From assembly GCA_964406605.1 (NCBI GenBank), contig CAYOSF010000019.1, positions 1-48,144 on the forward strand: 48,144 nt of DNA, in the 5' to 3' direction. Positions within the stretch are counted from its first letter, which is position 1. Each line of letters opens with the position of its first letter. Below are positions 41,035 through 48,144 of the stretch, piece after piece. The position numbers and the translations under genes were made by a program. The notes under the pieces were generated by a model. The model searched no databases. It was not told where the DNA came from and saw only the letters and a list, made by a program, of their open reading frames with translations. The DNA comes from CAYOSF01 sp964406605 (GTDB taxonomy: Bacteria; Chloroflexota; Dehalococcoidia; DSTF01; RBG-16-68-14).

Positions 41035-41062
41035 TTGCCATCGGCTGCGGACTCTGTATCAT
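41035..41062 (+). promoter_or_regulatory. phoD promoter, probably giving a leaderless message
   Basis: TTGCCA (41035-41040), 16 bases, TATCAT (41057-41062). Only six bases separate the -10 from ATG 41069, so transcription would begin at or next to the start codon, and no ribosome site is seen. Confidence 0.55.
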
Positions 41063-41068
41063 CCTGAC

Positions 41069-42580
41069 ATGCCTGCTTCGGCGTCCGCGCGTCTTCTAGC
41101 CGCTCTCGCCGTCGCCGTGCTCGTCGGCGCCGCCGTCGGCTGCGATGAGGAGCGCGACATCGTCTTTACCCACGGCGTCGCCGTCGGCGACGTAGGGCCT
41201 GACGGCGCCATTCTGTGGACGCGGGTCGACAGTGAGACCGCGGTTACCGCGCAGGTGGCGACCGACCAAGAGTTCCGCGACCTAGTGTTTCTGCAGGACG
41301 TGGGCGCTGACAGCGAGCGCGATTTCACCGTAAGGTCCGTGGCGACGGGCCTGGAGCCGGGGACGACCTACTACTACCGTTTCCGTCGCCGCGACGTTAT
41401 CAGCGACGTCGGCACATTCCGGACGGCCCCGGCCGAGGACGAGGCGGCGGCCGTGCGCTTCGTCTTCTCCGGGGATTCCGACGGCACGGTCCGGGACGAC
41501 GGCACCCGCCCCTTCGACTTCCGGGTGCTGGATGCGGCCCGCGCCGAGGAGCCGGACTTCTTCCTCTACTTCGGCGACACGATCTACGCCGACTCCGGCT
41601 ATGGCGCAAAGGCAGAGACGCTGGATGCGTTTCGCGAAAAGTACAAAGAGAACCGGGAGGTGGGGCCCCTGCGCCGACTCCTCTCCGCGACCTCCATCTA
41701 CACCGTTTGGGACGACCATGAGGTGGACGACAACTTCGCGGGCACCACCGTGTCCAAGGATTTGTTCACCGCCGGCCTTCGAGCGTTCCGCGAGTACATG
41801 CCGATCAGCGGCGATGAGGACGAGCCTGAAGTGCTCTATCGCCGTTTCCGCTGGGGCAAGGCGGTGGAGATCATCATTCTCGACGAGCGAAGCTTCCGTG
41901 ACGATGACGTGGAGGAGGCGTGCGCGACGGAGGCAGGCGGGCCCGATCTGTTGCCCGGTCTCGGCGCTCCCGGTGTGCCCGACGCATACCGCGCGCTGCG
42001 TGTCGCTGTAGGATTGCCGGAAGAGACGGAGGAGGACTGCCTGGCCGCCCTGAACGACCCTGACCGGACGCTGCTCGGCGACGCGCAGAAGGCGTTCCTG
42101 CTCCAGGCGCTCGAGCAGTCCGATGCCACGTTCAAGTTCATCGTGAACCCGGTCCCCATTGCGGAGCTGGTCGCGCAGCCCTACGACCGCTGGGAGGGCT
42201 ACCGCGCCGAACGCGACGAACTCCTTGGGTTCATCGCGGGCAGCGACATCCACAATGTCATCTTCATCACCACCGACTTTCACGCGAACATCATCAGCGA
42301 CGTGCGCGTCGACCTCGCGTCTCCACCTGTGGCCGTCGAGGCGATCACCGGGCCGATCGCCCATGCCACGCTCGGCCAAGACATCGCGGCAACGCAGGGC
42401 GAGGAGGTGATTCCGGTCTACGAGCAGCTCCTGAAGCAGGTCGCGCGCGTGGACTGTGTTGAGTTGGACGCCTTCAGCTACGGCCTCGTCGAAGTAGAGC
42501 CCGAGACCGGTACTGCCACCATCACCCTGAAGGACGAAGACGGTGGCGAGCTATGCAGGACGGTCGTTGAGGCGGACTAG
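41069..42580 (+). CDS. PhoD-like alkaline phosphatase / phosphodiesterase
   Basis: Secreted lipoprotein of 503 residues: signal with lipobox GAAVGC, then a PhoD N-terminal domain (ILWTRVDSE...VATGLEPGTTYYYRFR) and the calcineurin-like metallophosphatase core with FSGDSDGT, YFGDTIYAD, TVWDDHEVDDNF and TTDFHANI, which carry metal ligands. It releases phosphate from phosphoesters outside the cell. Length is close to other members. It is preceded by a near-leaderless promoter. Confidence 0.94.
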   Translation: MPASASARLLAALAVAVLVGAAVGCDEERDIVFTHGVAVGDVGPDGAILWTRVDSETAVTAQVATDQEFRDLVFLQDVGADSERDFTVRSVATGLEPGTTYYYRFRRRDVISDVGTFRTAPAEDEAAAVRFVFSGDSDGTVRDDGTRPFDFRVLDAARAEEPDFFLYFGDTIYADSGYGAKAETLDAFREKYKENREVGPLRRLLSATSIYTVWDDHEVDDNFAGTTVSKDLFTAGLRAFREYMPISGDEDEPEVLYRRFRWGKAVEIIILDERSFRDDDVEEACATEAGGPDLLPGLGAPGVPDAYRALRVAVGLPEETEEDCLAALNDPDRTLLGDAQKAFLLQALEQSDATFKFIVNPVPIAELVAQPYDRWEGYRAERDELLGFIAGSDIHNVIFITTDFHANIISDVRVDLASPPVAVEAITGPIAHATLGQDIAATQGEEVIPVYEQLLKQVARVDCVELDAFSYGLVEVEPETGTATITLKDEDGGELCRTVVEAD

Positions 42581-42612
42581 CGCCACGGATTGGCGGTCGG
42601 CGTCGGCGGCGC

Positions 42613-44076
42613 TCAGGCCCAGGGCTTGATCTCCTCGTTTCTAACCATCTCGACCAGCCGGTCAAACCGGAGGCCGGTGACGGAGCCGGCCTTGTCGCGC
42701 ACCAGGGCGACGCGGGGCGGCTCGGGCTCGCCCGTGTCGAGAGCGAAGAAGCCTGGGTCGTGCGGGTCGGCCGGCAGCATTGCCACGCCGCCCTTCCACG
42801 GACCGCGCCGGGCCCTCAGCGCGAGCTGACCTTCCTCCGCCGTGATCTGCACGCGGCCGGTGCCGGTCATGATCCGAAAGTTGGTTAGCCGCCCTGGTGT
42901 GGCCTCGTAGACGCCGGGCGCGGTTGAAAGGACCTTCTCGTCAACGGGGGCGGCCGCTGGCGGCTCGTCGGTCGCGTCGAGCGCCGCCCCGAGGATCTTC
43001 CCATCGACTTCGTGCATCTTGTCGAACGTGAGATTCACGTGGACCAGCAGTGCGAGCCCCTCCTCGGGCAGCACGGCGATATGAGTGTTCCACCCGCCCG
43101 CCACGCCGCCGCCGTGGCCGAACGCTCTCCGGCCAAAACGCGGCTCGCGGAAGAACGTGAGCCCGATGCTTGACAGGCGCTCGTCGGGGCACCACTGCGG
43201 TGAAACCATCGCATCGAACGTCTCCGGCTTGACGATGCCGTCGCTCTTGCGAAGAAGGGCGGAAGCGTAGCGGGCCATGTCCGGGATGGTCGACTGGACC
43301 GCTCCGGCGGCGCGGCCTTTGACGTACTGGTACTTGCCGCGGATGTTGTGGCCGTCGACGGTCTCCTCATCGGGTAGCTCCTGACCGGCCCGCTCGGCCA
43401 GCTCTCGCTCGTCCTCCGTCGGCTGGTGATGGTAGCCGGTGGTCAGGTCAGGGTGCGGCTGGTCCAGGCAGTCGGTGTTCGCCATGCCCAGCGGCTCGAA
43501 CGCGCGTCGGCGCAGGACTTCCTCCACGGGAACTCCCTCGATGCGGGCGACGACCTCGCCCAGCAGCGCGAAGCCGTGGTTGGCGTAGGCCCACTTGGTG
43601 CCCGGGTGCACGTCGATGGTGATGCCCTCGGGGTAGGCATCCGGGATGCCCGGCACGTCCGGCTCATCCGACCAGAGGGCCGGGCCTGGGTCGGCGATCT
43701 GATCGGGCATCGGCGCCTCACCGATGCCTCCGGTATGGGTGAGCAAATGACGTATGGTCAGTACCTCGGCGGGGCCGTGGAAGGTCACGTCCGGCAGCCT
43801 GTCGACGGCCCGATCATCCAGCGAGAGCCGTCCTTCGTCGATCAGAGCCATCGTGCTCAGACCGAGCATCGTCTTGGTGATGGAGCCGATCCGCTGCCTG
43901 AGCGCCGGGTCCTGCCGTTTCTCGCTCTCGATGTCGGCGTAGCCGAAACCGTCCGCGTAGACGAGGTCGTCTCCCGACACGACGCCAACGGCGATGCCCG
44001 GGAGGTGGTACTCGTCCACGACCGCCTGGGTGGCCGCGCGAATCCGCTCGATGTCCGATGGTCCGATCTTCTTCAT
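42613..44076 (-). CDS. Serine hydrolase, class C beta-lactamase/esterase family
   Basis: Protein of 487 residues from ATG 44076 (AGGAGG site). The active site has SxxK at S65-ITK-68, YAN at Y164-N166 and FGHGGGVAGG for the third motif. Typical length is about 350-400 plus a C-terminal extension, here a beta-rich end. No signal peptide is seen. Relatives include esterases, D-aminopeptidases and beta-lactamases. It lies downstream of the deacylase gene, 41 bases on the same strand, so both may act on D-amino-acid derivatives. Confidence 0.92.
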   Translation of the reverse strand: MKKIGPSDIERIRAATQAVVDEYHLPGIAVGVVSGDDLVYADGFGYADIESEKRQDPALRQRIGSITKTMLGLSTMALIDEGRLSLDDRAVDRLPDVTFHGPAEVLTIRHLLTHTGGIGEAPMPDQIADPGPALWSDEPDVPGIPDAYPEGITIDVHPGTKWAYANHGFALLGEVVARIEGVPVEEVLRRRAFEPLGMANTDCLDQPHPDLTTGYHHQPTEDERELAERAGQELPDEETVDGHNIRGKYQYVKGRAAGAVQSTIPDMARYASALLRKSDGIVKPETFDAMVSPQWCPDERLSSIGLTFFREPRFGRRAFGHGGGVAGGWNTHIAVLPEEGLALLVHVNLTFDKMHEVDGKILGAALDATDEPPAAAPVDEKVLSTAPGVYEATPGRLTNFRIMTGTGRVQITAEEGQLALRARRGPWKGGVAMLPADPHDPGFFALDTGEPEPPRVALVRDKAGSVTGLRFDRLVEMVRNEEIKPWA

Positions 44077-44117
44077 GTCGCCTCCTGCAGTTCTGGGCCC
44101 CGGATCTCGGCTGCCGG

Positions 44118-45752
44118 TCACGAGCGGCGGCCGGGGCCGTACAGGGCGCGGCCCGGCAGCTCGCCGGTGAACTCAGCGTCCCGCAGGACCGGGCGCCCGT
44201 TCACGATGACGTCCCGCACGCCGACCGAGTACTGGTGCGGGTCCTCGTATGTCGCGTGGTCGGCGACGGTCGCCGGGTCGAAAACGATGATGTCGGCGAA
44301 GTAGCCTTCCTCGATGCGCCCGCGCCGGTCCAGCTCCAGGTTATCTGCGGGGAGCCGCGCCAGCTTGCGGATCGCCTCGGCCAGCGAGATCACCTGCTCG
44401 TCCCTCACGTACTTGCCGAGGAGCCGGGCGAACGTGCCGTAGGCGCGTGGGTGCGTCGACTGGTTCAGGAACGAGCCCTCCGCCGAAATCGATGAGGCGT
44501 CGGAGCCGAAGGAGACCCAGGGCAGCGCGATCTGCTTGCGGACGTTCTCCTCGGACATCATGAAGTACGCGGTCGATATTCGGGAGCGGTCGCGGCGGAT
44601 CAAGCTCATCAGCGCCTCGATCGGGTCGGTGCCGTCCATCTCGGCGACCTGCGCCAGCGTCTTGGCCTGATACTTGCGGTTCTCCTCCTTGCGCACGCCG
44701 AGGATGAGGATGCGGTCCGGGTCCCCCGCAATCTTGTACAGGTTCTCCCATCCCTCATCCTGGTGTTCGATGGCCCTGCGGATCTCCTGCCGCGTGGCCG
44801 GGTCCTCCAGCCGTTCGAGCAGCTTGCGCGGGCCGCCGTCGTGGTACCAAGGCGGGATGGCGTTCGAGAGGCCGGTGGCGCCCGCGGTGTAGGTGTACAT
44901 GTCGGCGGTGGTGCGCTCGCCCGCGGCCCGCGCGCTCTCGACCATCTCTATGGCGCGGTCCATCTTGTCCCAGTTCTCGCGGCCGGCCGCCTTGAGATGC
45001 CAGATCTCGGCCGGCACCTCCGCCTCGCGGCTGATCCGGAGGAGTTCGTCCACGCCCTCCGGCAGGGCGTTGCCCTCGTTGCGCATGTGTGAGATGTACT
45101 TCCCTCGGTAAGGCGCGGCCGCCTTGCACTGCGCGATCAGCTCTTCGGTCGAGGCGAAGAAGGCGGGCGGGTAGATGAGTGATGAGCCGATGCCGAGCGC
45201 CCCCGCGGCCATGTTCTCCTCCACGATCCCGCGCATCCGGTCGATCTCCTGGGGAGTGGCCGGGCGGTCGTCCTGGCCGACGGCGATGATGCGGAGTGTG
45301 GTGGCGCCCAGGTAGGAGGCGACGTTCTGCGTTGCCCCAGTCTTCTCGACGTGTTCGAGATACTCCCAGAGTTCCGTCCAGGTGATCTCCACCGGCTCGC
45401 CGACCTGAGCCTCCGCGAGGCGTTCCTTCATCTCCGGCGTGAGCGGGCCCATCGAGTTGCCCTCGCCGAAGATCTGGGTGGTGACGCCCTGCTTGAGCTC
45501 GCTGAGCGACCGCGGGTCCTGGAGGATGCTCATGTAGGAGTGGCTGAGCATGTTGATGAAGCCCGGCGCGACGGCCAGGCCGGACGCGTCGATCTCGGTG
45601 CCCGCGCGCGCGCCGATGGTAGGGCCGATGGAGGCGATCTGATCGCCCTTCAGCGCGACGTCGGCGACGTAGGGCTCGCCGCCGCTGCCGTCGTAGACGG
45701 TGCCCCCGCGGACGATCAGATCGAAAGTGGTGGTGGACGCGGTCTCGGTCAT
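44118..45752 (-). CDS. N-acyl-D-amino-acid deacylase / D-aminoacylase-type amidohydrolase
   Basis: Metal-dependent amidohydrolase of 544 residues. It starts FDLIVRGGTVYDGSGGEP and has LAVAPGFINMLSHS, LKQGVTTQIFGEGNSMGPL, YISHMRNEG and the ending DIIVFDPATVADHATYEDP typical of this group. The usual HxH is altered to HSY (SHSYMSIL), so metal ligation may be atypical. It probably removes acyl groups from D-amino acids or from cyclic ureido compounds. ATG 45752 was taken as start; a longer open frame upstream crosses the opposite-strand M20 gene and is artefact. Confidence 0.9.
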   Translation of the reverse strand: MTETASTTTFDLIVRGGTVYDGSGGEPYVADVALKGDQIASIGPTIGARAGTEIDASGLAVAPGFINMLSHSYMSILQDPRSLSELKQGVTTQIFGEGNSMGPLTPEMKERLAEAQVGEPVEITWTELWEYLEHVEKTGATQNVASYLGATTLRIIAVGQDDRPATPQEIDRMRGIVEENMAAGALGIGSSLIYPPAFFASTEELIAQCKAAAPYRGKYISHMRNEGNALPEGVDELLRISREAEVPAEIWHLKAAGRENWDKMDRAIEMVESARAAGERTTADMYTYTAGATGLSNAIPPWYHDGGPRKLLERLEDPATRQEIRRAIEHQDEGWENLYKIAGDPDRILILGVRKEENRKYQAKTLAQVAEMDGTDPIEALMSLIRRDRSRISTAYFMMSEENVRKQIALPWVSFGSDASSISAEGSFLNQSTHPRAYGTFARLLGKYVRDEQVISLAEAIRKLARLPADNLELDRRGRIEEGYFADIIVFDPATVADHATYEDPHQYSVGVRDVIVNGRPVLRDAEFTGELPGRALYGPGRRS

Positions 45753-45868
45753 GACGCTCGTGCGCTCCTGTCTTCCTGGGACGGCCGGATGGCTGGGACA
45801 CTGTAGCGCGCCGTGGGCGGGTTGTCCACGAGCGGGGGCCGCTGGGGGGCGCCGCGTTCCGTCGCTTC

Positions 45869-45898
45869 TGGCCATCATCCGAGGCCGTGGGCTAGAAT
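45869..45898 (+). promoter_or_regulatory. Promoter of the M20 peptidase
   Basis: TGGCCA (45869-45874), 18 bases, TAGAAT (45893-45898). Start would fall about 30 bases before ATG 45936. Confidence 0.4.
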
Positions 45899-45935
45899 AC
45901 CCGCGCCGCCACCCCAGACCGGGAAGGAGCCGACC

Positions 45936-47258
45936 ATGAATCAGCCCGCCATCGATTGGGACGAGGTGACCAAGGAGGCCACCGACATCCTCTCCCGCTA
46001 CATCGCCATCGACACCACCAATCCGCCGGGCAACGAGGAGCCGGCGGCCCGCTTCCTGGCCGGCCTGATCGAGAGGGAGGGCATCGGCGACGTCACGTTC
46101 TACGACGCGTCCGATAGCGAGTCGCAGGGCCGGCTCAATCTGCGGGCGCGCCTGCCGGGCGACGGCTCCGCCCGGCCTCTCGTGCTCCTCAACCACATGG
46201 ACGTCGTCCCGGTAGAGCGCGAGGGCTGGGACGAGGACCCGTTCTCGGGCCTGGTCAAGGATGGCGTGATCTGGGGCCGCGGCGCCATCGACATGAAGAG
46301 CATGGCCGTCCTGGAGCTCCTGGCCATGCTCCTCATCCACCGGCACCGCATCCCGCACCGGCGCGACATCGTCTTCCTCGCCGTGGCAGACGAGGAGGAG
46401 GGGAGCAAGTACGGCGCGAGGTTCCTGGCCGAGCACCATCCCGAGGCCCTGGAGGCGGAGTTCGTGCTCAACGAGGGCGCCTGGGGCGCCACCGAGGTGA
46501 TGGGCGTCAGGCGGCCGGCCATGAACTGCGCGGTGGGCGAGAAGGGGCCCTGCTGGCTGCGGCTGACGACGGAAGGGCTCCCCGGCCACGGTTCCGTCCC
46601 CCACGGCAACAACGCCCTCGAGCGGCTGGTGCGAGCGCTGCACCGCGTCCAGGAATGGCAGCGACCGCGATCCGTCGTGCCGGAGCTGGCGGAGTACTTC
46701 GAGCGGGTGCACGGCGCGGGCTTCATGGCGGACGAGCCGACCGAGGAAGCGATCCTGCGGCTGGGCGACCAGAACCCGCTCATCCGCGCCATGACCAGCA
46801 ACACCGTGAGCGTCACCACCGCCCACGCGGGCATGAAGCACAACGTGATCCCGGCAGCCGCCTCCGCCACGCTCGATTGCCGGCTGCTGCCCGGCGAGGA
46901 CGCCGCGGCGTTCGTCGAGGAGATGCGCCGGGTGATCGATGACCCGGAGGTGCGCATCGAGACGGTGATTGCTTCCAGCGCTCCGTCGTCGCCGATCCGG
47001 ACGGAGCTGATGGAGGTGATCGAGGGCGTGGTGCGCGACCACGTGGAGGAGGCGGTGCTGCTTCCGAGCATCTCCGCCGGGTTCACGGACTCGCGGGTGT
47101 TTCGCGGGCAGGGGGTCACCGCGTACGGCTTCACGCCGTTCCTGTTGGAGCCGCTGGAGGCCGCGTCCATCCACGGCCACAACGAGCGGGTTTCGATCGA
47201 GAACCTGCGCCTCGGCTGCGAGATGCTGTTCGAGGTGGTGCGGCGGATCTGCGCGTAG
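45936..47258 (+). CDS. M20-family metallopeptidase
   Basis: Zinc peptidase or deacylase of 440 residues from ATG 45936 (GGAAGGAG). Ligands and motifs are H87 (LLNHMDVVP), D119 (GRGAIDMKS), E153/E154 (ADEEEGSKYG), and the C-terminal HGHNERV. Dimerisation domain with GLPGHGSVPHG. It hydrolyses peptides or acyl-amino acids in the cytoplasm (ArgE, DapE, CPG2 relatives). Beside a D-aminoacylase and serine hydrolase it fits amino-acid scavenging. A strong hairpin follows. Confidence 0.95.
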   Translation: MNQPAIDWDEVTKEATDILSRYIAIDTTNPPGNEEPAARFLAGLIEREGIGDVTFYDASDSESQGRLNLRARLPGDGSARPLVLLNHMDVVPVEREGWDEDPFSGLVKDGVIWGRGAIDMKSMAVLELLAMLLIHRHRIPHRRDIVFLAVADEEEGSKYGARFLAEHHPEALEAEFVLNEGAWGATEVMGVRRPAMNCAVGEKGPCWLRLTTEGLPGHGSVPHGNNALERLVRALHRVQEWQRPRSVVPELAEYFERVHGAGFMADEPTEEAILRLGDQNPLIRAMTSNTVSVTTAHAGMKHNVIPAAASATLDCRLLPGEDAAAFVEEMRRVIDDPEVRIETVIASSAPSSPIRTELMEVIEGVVRDHVEEAVLLPSISAGFTDSRVFRGQGVTAYGFTPFLLEPLEAASIHGHNERVSIENLRLGCEMLFEVVRRICA

Positions 47259-47287
47259 GGTCTCGCGAGGCCGTTCGTGACGCCTGA

Positions 47288-47308
47288 CGGCCTCCTTCGG
47301 GGAGGCCG
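47288..47308 (+). terminator. UUCG-type hairpin after the M20 peptidase
   Basis: Perfect 8-bp stem CGGCCTCC/GGAGGCCG with loop TTCGG, about 30 bases past the stop. The tight UUCG-like loop and GC stem make it a good terminator, though the following T-run is weak. Confidence 0.6.
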
Positions 47309-47317
47309 GGCGACACC

Positions 47318-47347
47318 TTGTTGGCCCCTGGCTCGGCCTGCTACGAT
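47318..47347 (+). promoter_or_regulatory. Promoter of 3-hydroxyacyl-CoA dehydrogenase
   Basis: TTGTTG (47318-47323), 18 bases, TACGAT (47342-47347) preceded by TGC, an extended -10 pattern. It follows directly after the terminator hairpin. Confidence 0.45.
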
Positions 47348-47378
47348 CTTGCCGCGCGGCACCGCAAGGAGGGATCCC

Positions 47379-48128
47379 ATGAAGGCAGACGACATCAAAC
47401 TGATCGGCGTGATGGGGGGCGGCGTGATGGGTGGCGGGATCGCGCAGAGCTGCATCGTCGGCGGATTCAACGTACGGGTGCGCGACCTGTCGGACGAGCT
47501 GAACGAGAAGACCCGGACCACGATGGTGGAGGGTCGCTTCGGGCTGAAGGGCTCCGTCGAGCGCGGGAAGCTGACGCAGCAGCAGGTGGACGAGGCGCTG
47601 TCCCGGCTCTCGTTCACCACGGACGTCGCGGACCTGCGCGAGGCAGACCTGATCATCGAGGCGATACCGGAAGACCTGGAGCTGAAGAGGCGGGTGTTCG
47701 CCGAGCTGGACCACCTGGTGAAGCCGGAGGCGGTGTTCGCGACCAACACCTCGGGGTTCGCGATCTCGGCGCTGAACAAGGCGGTGGGCCGCAAGGAGCG
47801 TTTCATCGGCATGCACTGGTTCAGCCCGGCCTTCATCATGCGCCTGGTCGAGATCATCTACGCGCCGGAGACGGCCGAGGAGACGATCCGACTGCTGGAG
47901 GAGATCGGCGCGAAGGCGGGCAAGGAGACGATCCGGGTGAAGGACGCGCCGGAGGCCTATGGCTTCGTGGCGAACCGGATCTACTTCGCGGCAGTAGCCG
48001 AGGCGCGCAAGGTGCTGGACGAGGGCATCGCCTCCGCGGACGACATCAACCGGGCGATGCGGTTCGGGTTCAACTGGCCGACGGGCCCGCTGGAGATGGC
48101 CGCGGGCGCGCGCAAGGGGTGGCAGTAG
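47379..48128 (+). CDS. 3-hydroxyacyl-CoA dehydrogenase family protein
   Basis: Enzyme of 249 residues from ATG 47379 (AAGGAGGGA). NAD-binding motif LIGVMGGGVMGGGIAQSC, then DLIIEAIPEDLELKRRVFAEL, ATNTSGFAISAL and IGMHWFSPAFIMRLVEII with the catalytic His, then APEAYGFVANRIYFAAV. It oxidises 3-hydroxyacyl-CoA in beta-oxidation or butyrate-type pathways. The C-terminal domain, usually going on to about residue 280, is cut short after NWPTGPLEMAAGARKGWQ. This may be a natural short form; the stop is real in the sequence. Confidence 0.88.
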   Translation: MKADDIKLIGVMGGGVMGGGIAQSCIVGGFNVRVRDLSDELNEKTRTTMVEGRFGLKGSVERGKLTQQQVDEALSRLSFTTDVADLREADLIIEAIPEDLELKRRVFAELDHLVKPEAVFATNTSGFAISALNKAVGRKERFIGMHWFSPAFIMRLVEIIYAPETAEETIRLLEEIGAKAGKETIRVKDAPEAYGFVANRIYFAAVAEARKVLDEGIASADDINRAMRFGFNWPTGPLEMAAGARKGWQ

Positions 48129-48144
48129 GGGGACCGAGGGGCGA

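Noticed and set aside
41282..42379. 365-codon minus-strand frame opposite phoD
   Set aside because: No recognisable motif; the plus-strand metallophosphatase explains the DNA.
44118..47816. Minus-strand frame of about 1230 codons merging the deacylase with sequence opposite the M20 and dehydrogenase genes
   Set aside because: The part beyond 45752 is His/Arg/Pro-rich, lacks similarity and is antisense to well-supported genes; it is open only because of GC-rich codons.
46100..47857. 585-codon minus-strand frame opposite the M20 peptidase and dehydrogenase
   Set aside because: Ser/Arg-rich shadow with no domain; the plus-strand proteins are clear.
1..48144. tRNA, rRNA, CRISPR array, riboswitch or insertion sequence
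   Set aside because: No T-arm pattern, regularly spaced repeats, transposase or known riboswitch core was seen on either strand.

Overview
The window looks like a chromosomal segment of a high-GC bacterium, most likely a member of the Chloroflexota (Dehalococcoidia-like). This is an inference from gene content and style: Thr/Pro-rich PTPT linkers and a dockerin in a secreted protein, many twin-arginine lipoproteins, a luciferase-like (F420-type) flavin oxidoreductase, CaiB-type CoA transferase, a DUF35/thiolase pair, a type II DMSO-reductase-family molybdoenzyme and short ATGA-coupled operons. No phage, insertion sequence, CRISPR array, tRNA or rRNA was seen. Many long frames opposite real genes are high-GC artefacts.

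Layout. 1-4270: end of an unknown gene, then a peptide/nickel-type ABC importer read leftward (binding protein, a strong intercistronic hairpin, two permeases, a coupled zinc-ribbon protein; no ATPase in view). 4700-8588: an orphan cytoplasmic type II molybdopterin oxidoreductase, a frameshifted MarC gene and a small EncFtn-type ferritin without an encapsulin. 8747-14724: proteostasis and DNA repair, read leftward: recA, a flippase-like membrane protein, recX, hsp20, lon. 14928-17330: DUF167, and the yggS-proC-yggT operon plus a small membrane protein.

17522-21353 is the most unusual block: a rightward cluster of a Tat-exported protein of unknown function, a MauE-like membrane protein, a MauD-like thioredoxin, two tandemly duplicated Tat-exported proteins with 14 cysteines each (resembling a shortened methylamine dehydrogenase light chain), and a lipoprotein. 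The machinery for folding disulfide-rich proteins is present, but no MauB or MauG partner is seen.

21350-33683: secreted proteins (lipoprotein, dockerin protein), FabF with an alpha/beta hydrolase, a degenerate GGDEF protein, an LLM flavin oxidoreductase, an operon of thiolase-like protein, DUF35, DUF1028 and a small gene broken by one in-frame TGA (not annotated as an open frame), a HExxH lipoprotein and a CPBP protease. 33858-34625: DUF429. 34745-38652: an arsenic cluster (ArsR, dicluster ferredoxin, ACR3 pump, CPTC redox protein, PadR-type regulator, ArsM) with no ArsC; a 7-bp palindrome and a set of 15-bp direct repeats sit at its promoters. 38751-48128: scavenging and CoA metabolism (CaiB transferase, EamA exporter, PhoD, serine hydrolase, N-acyl-D-amino-acid deacylase, M20 peptidase, 3-hydroxyacyl-CoA dehydrogenase).
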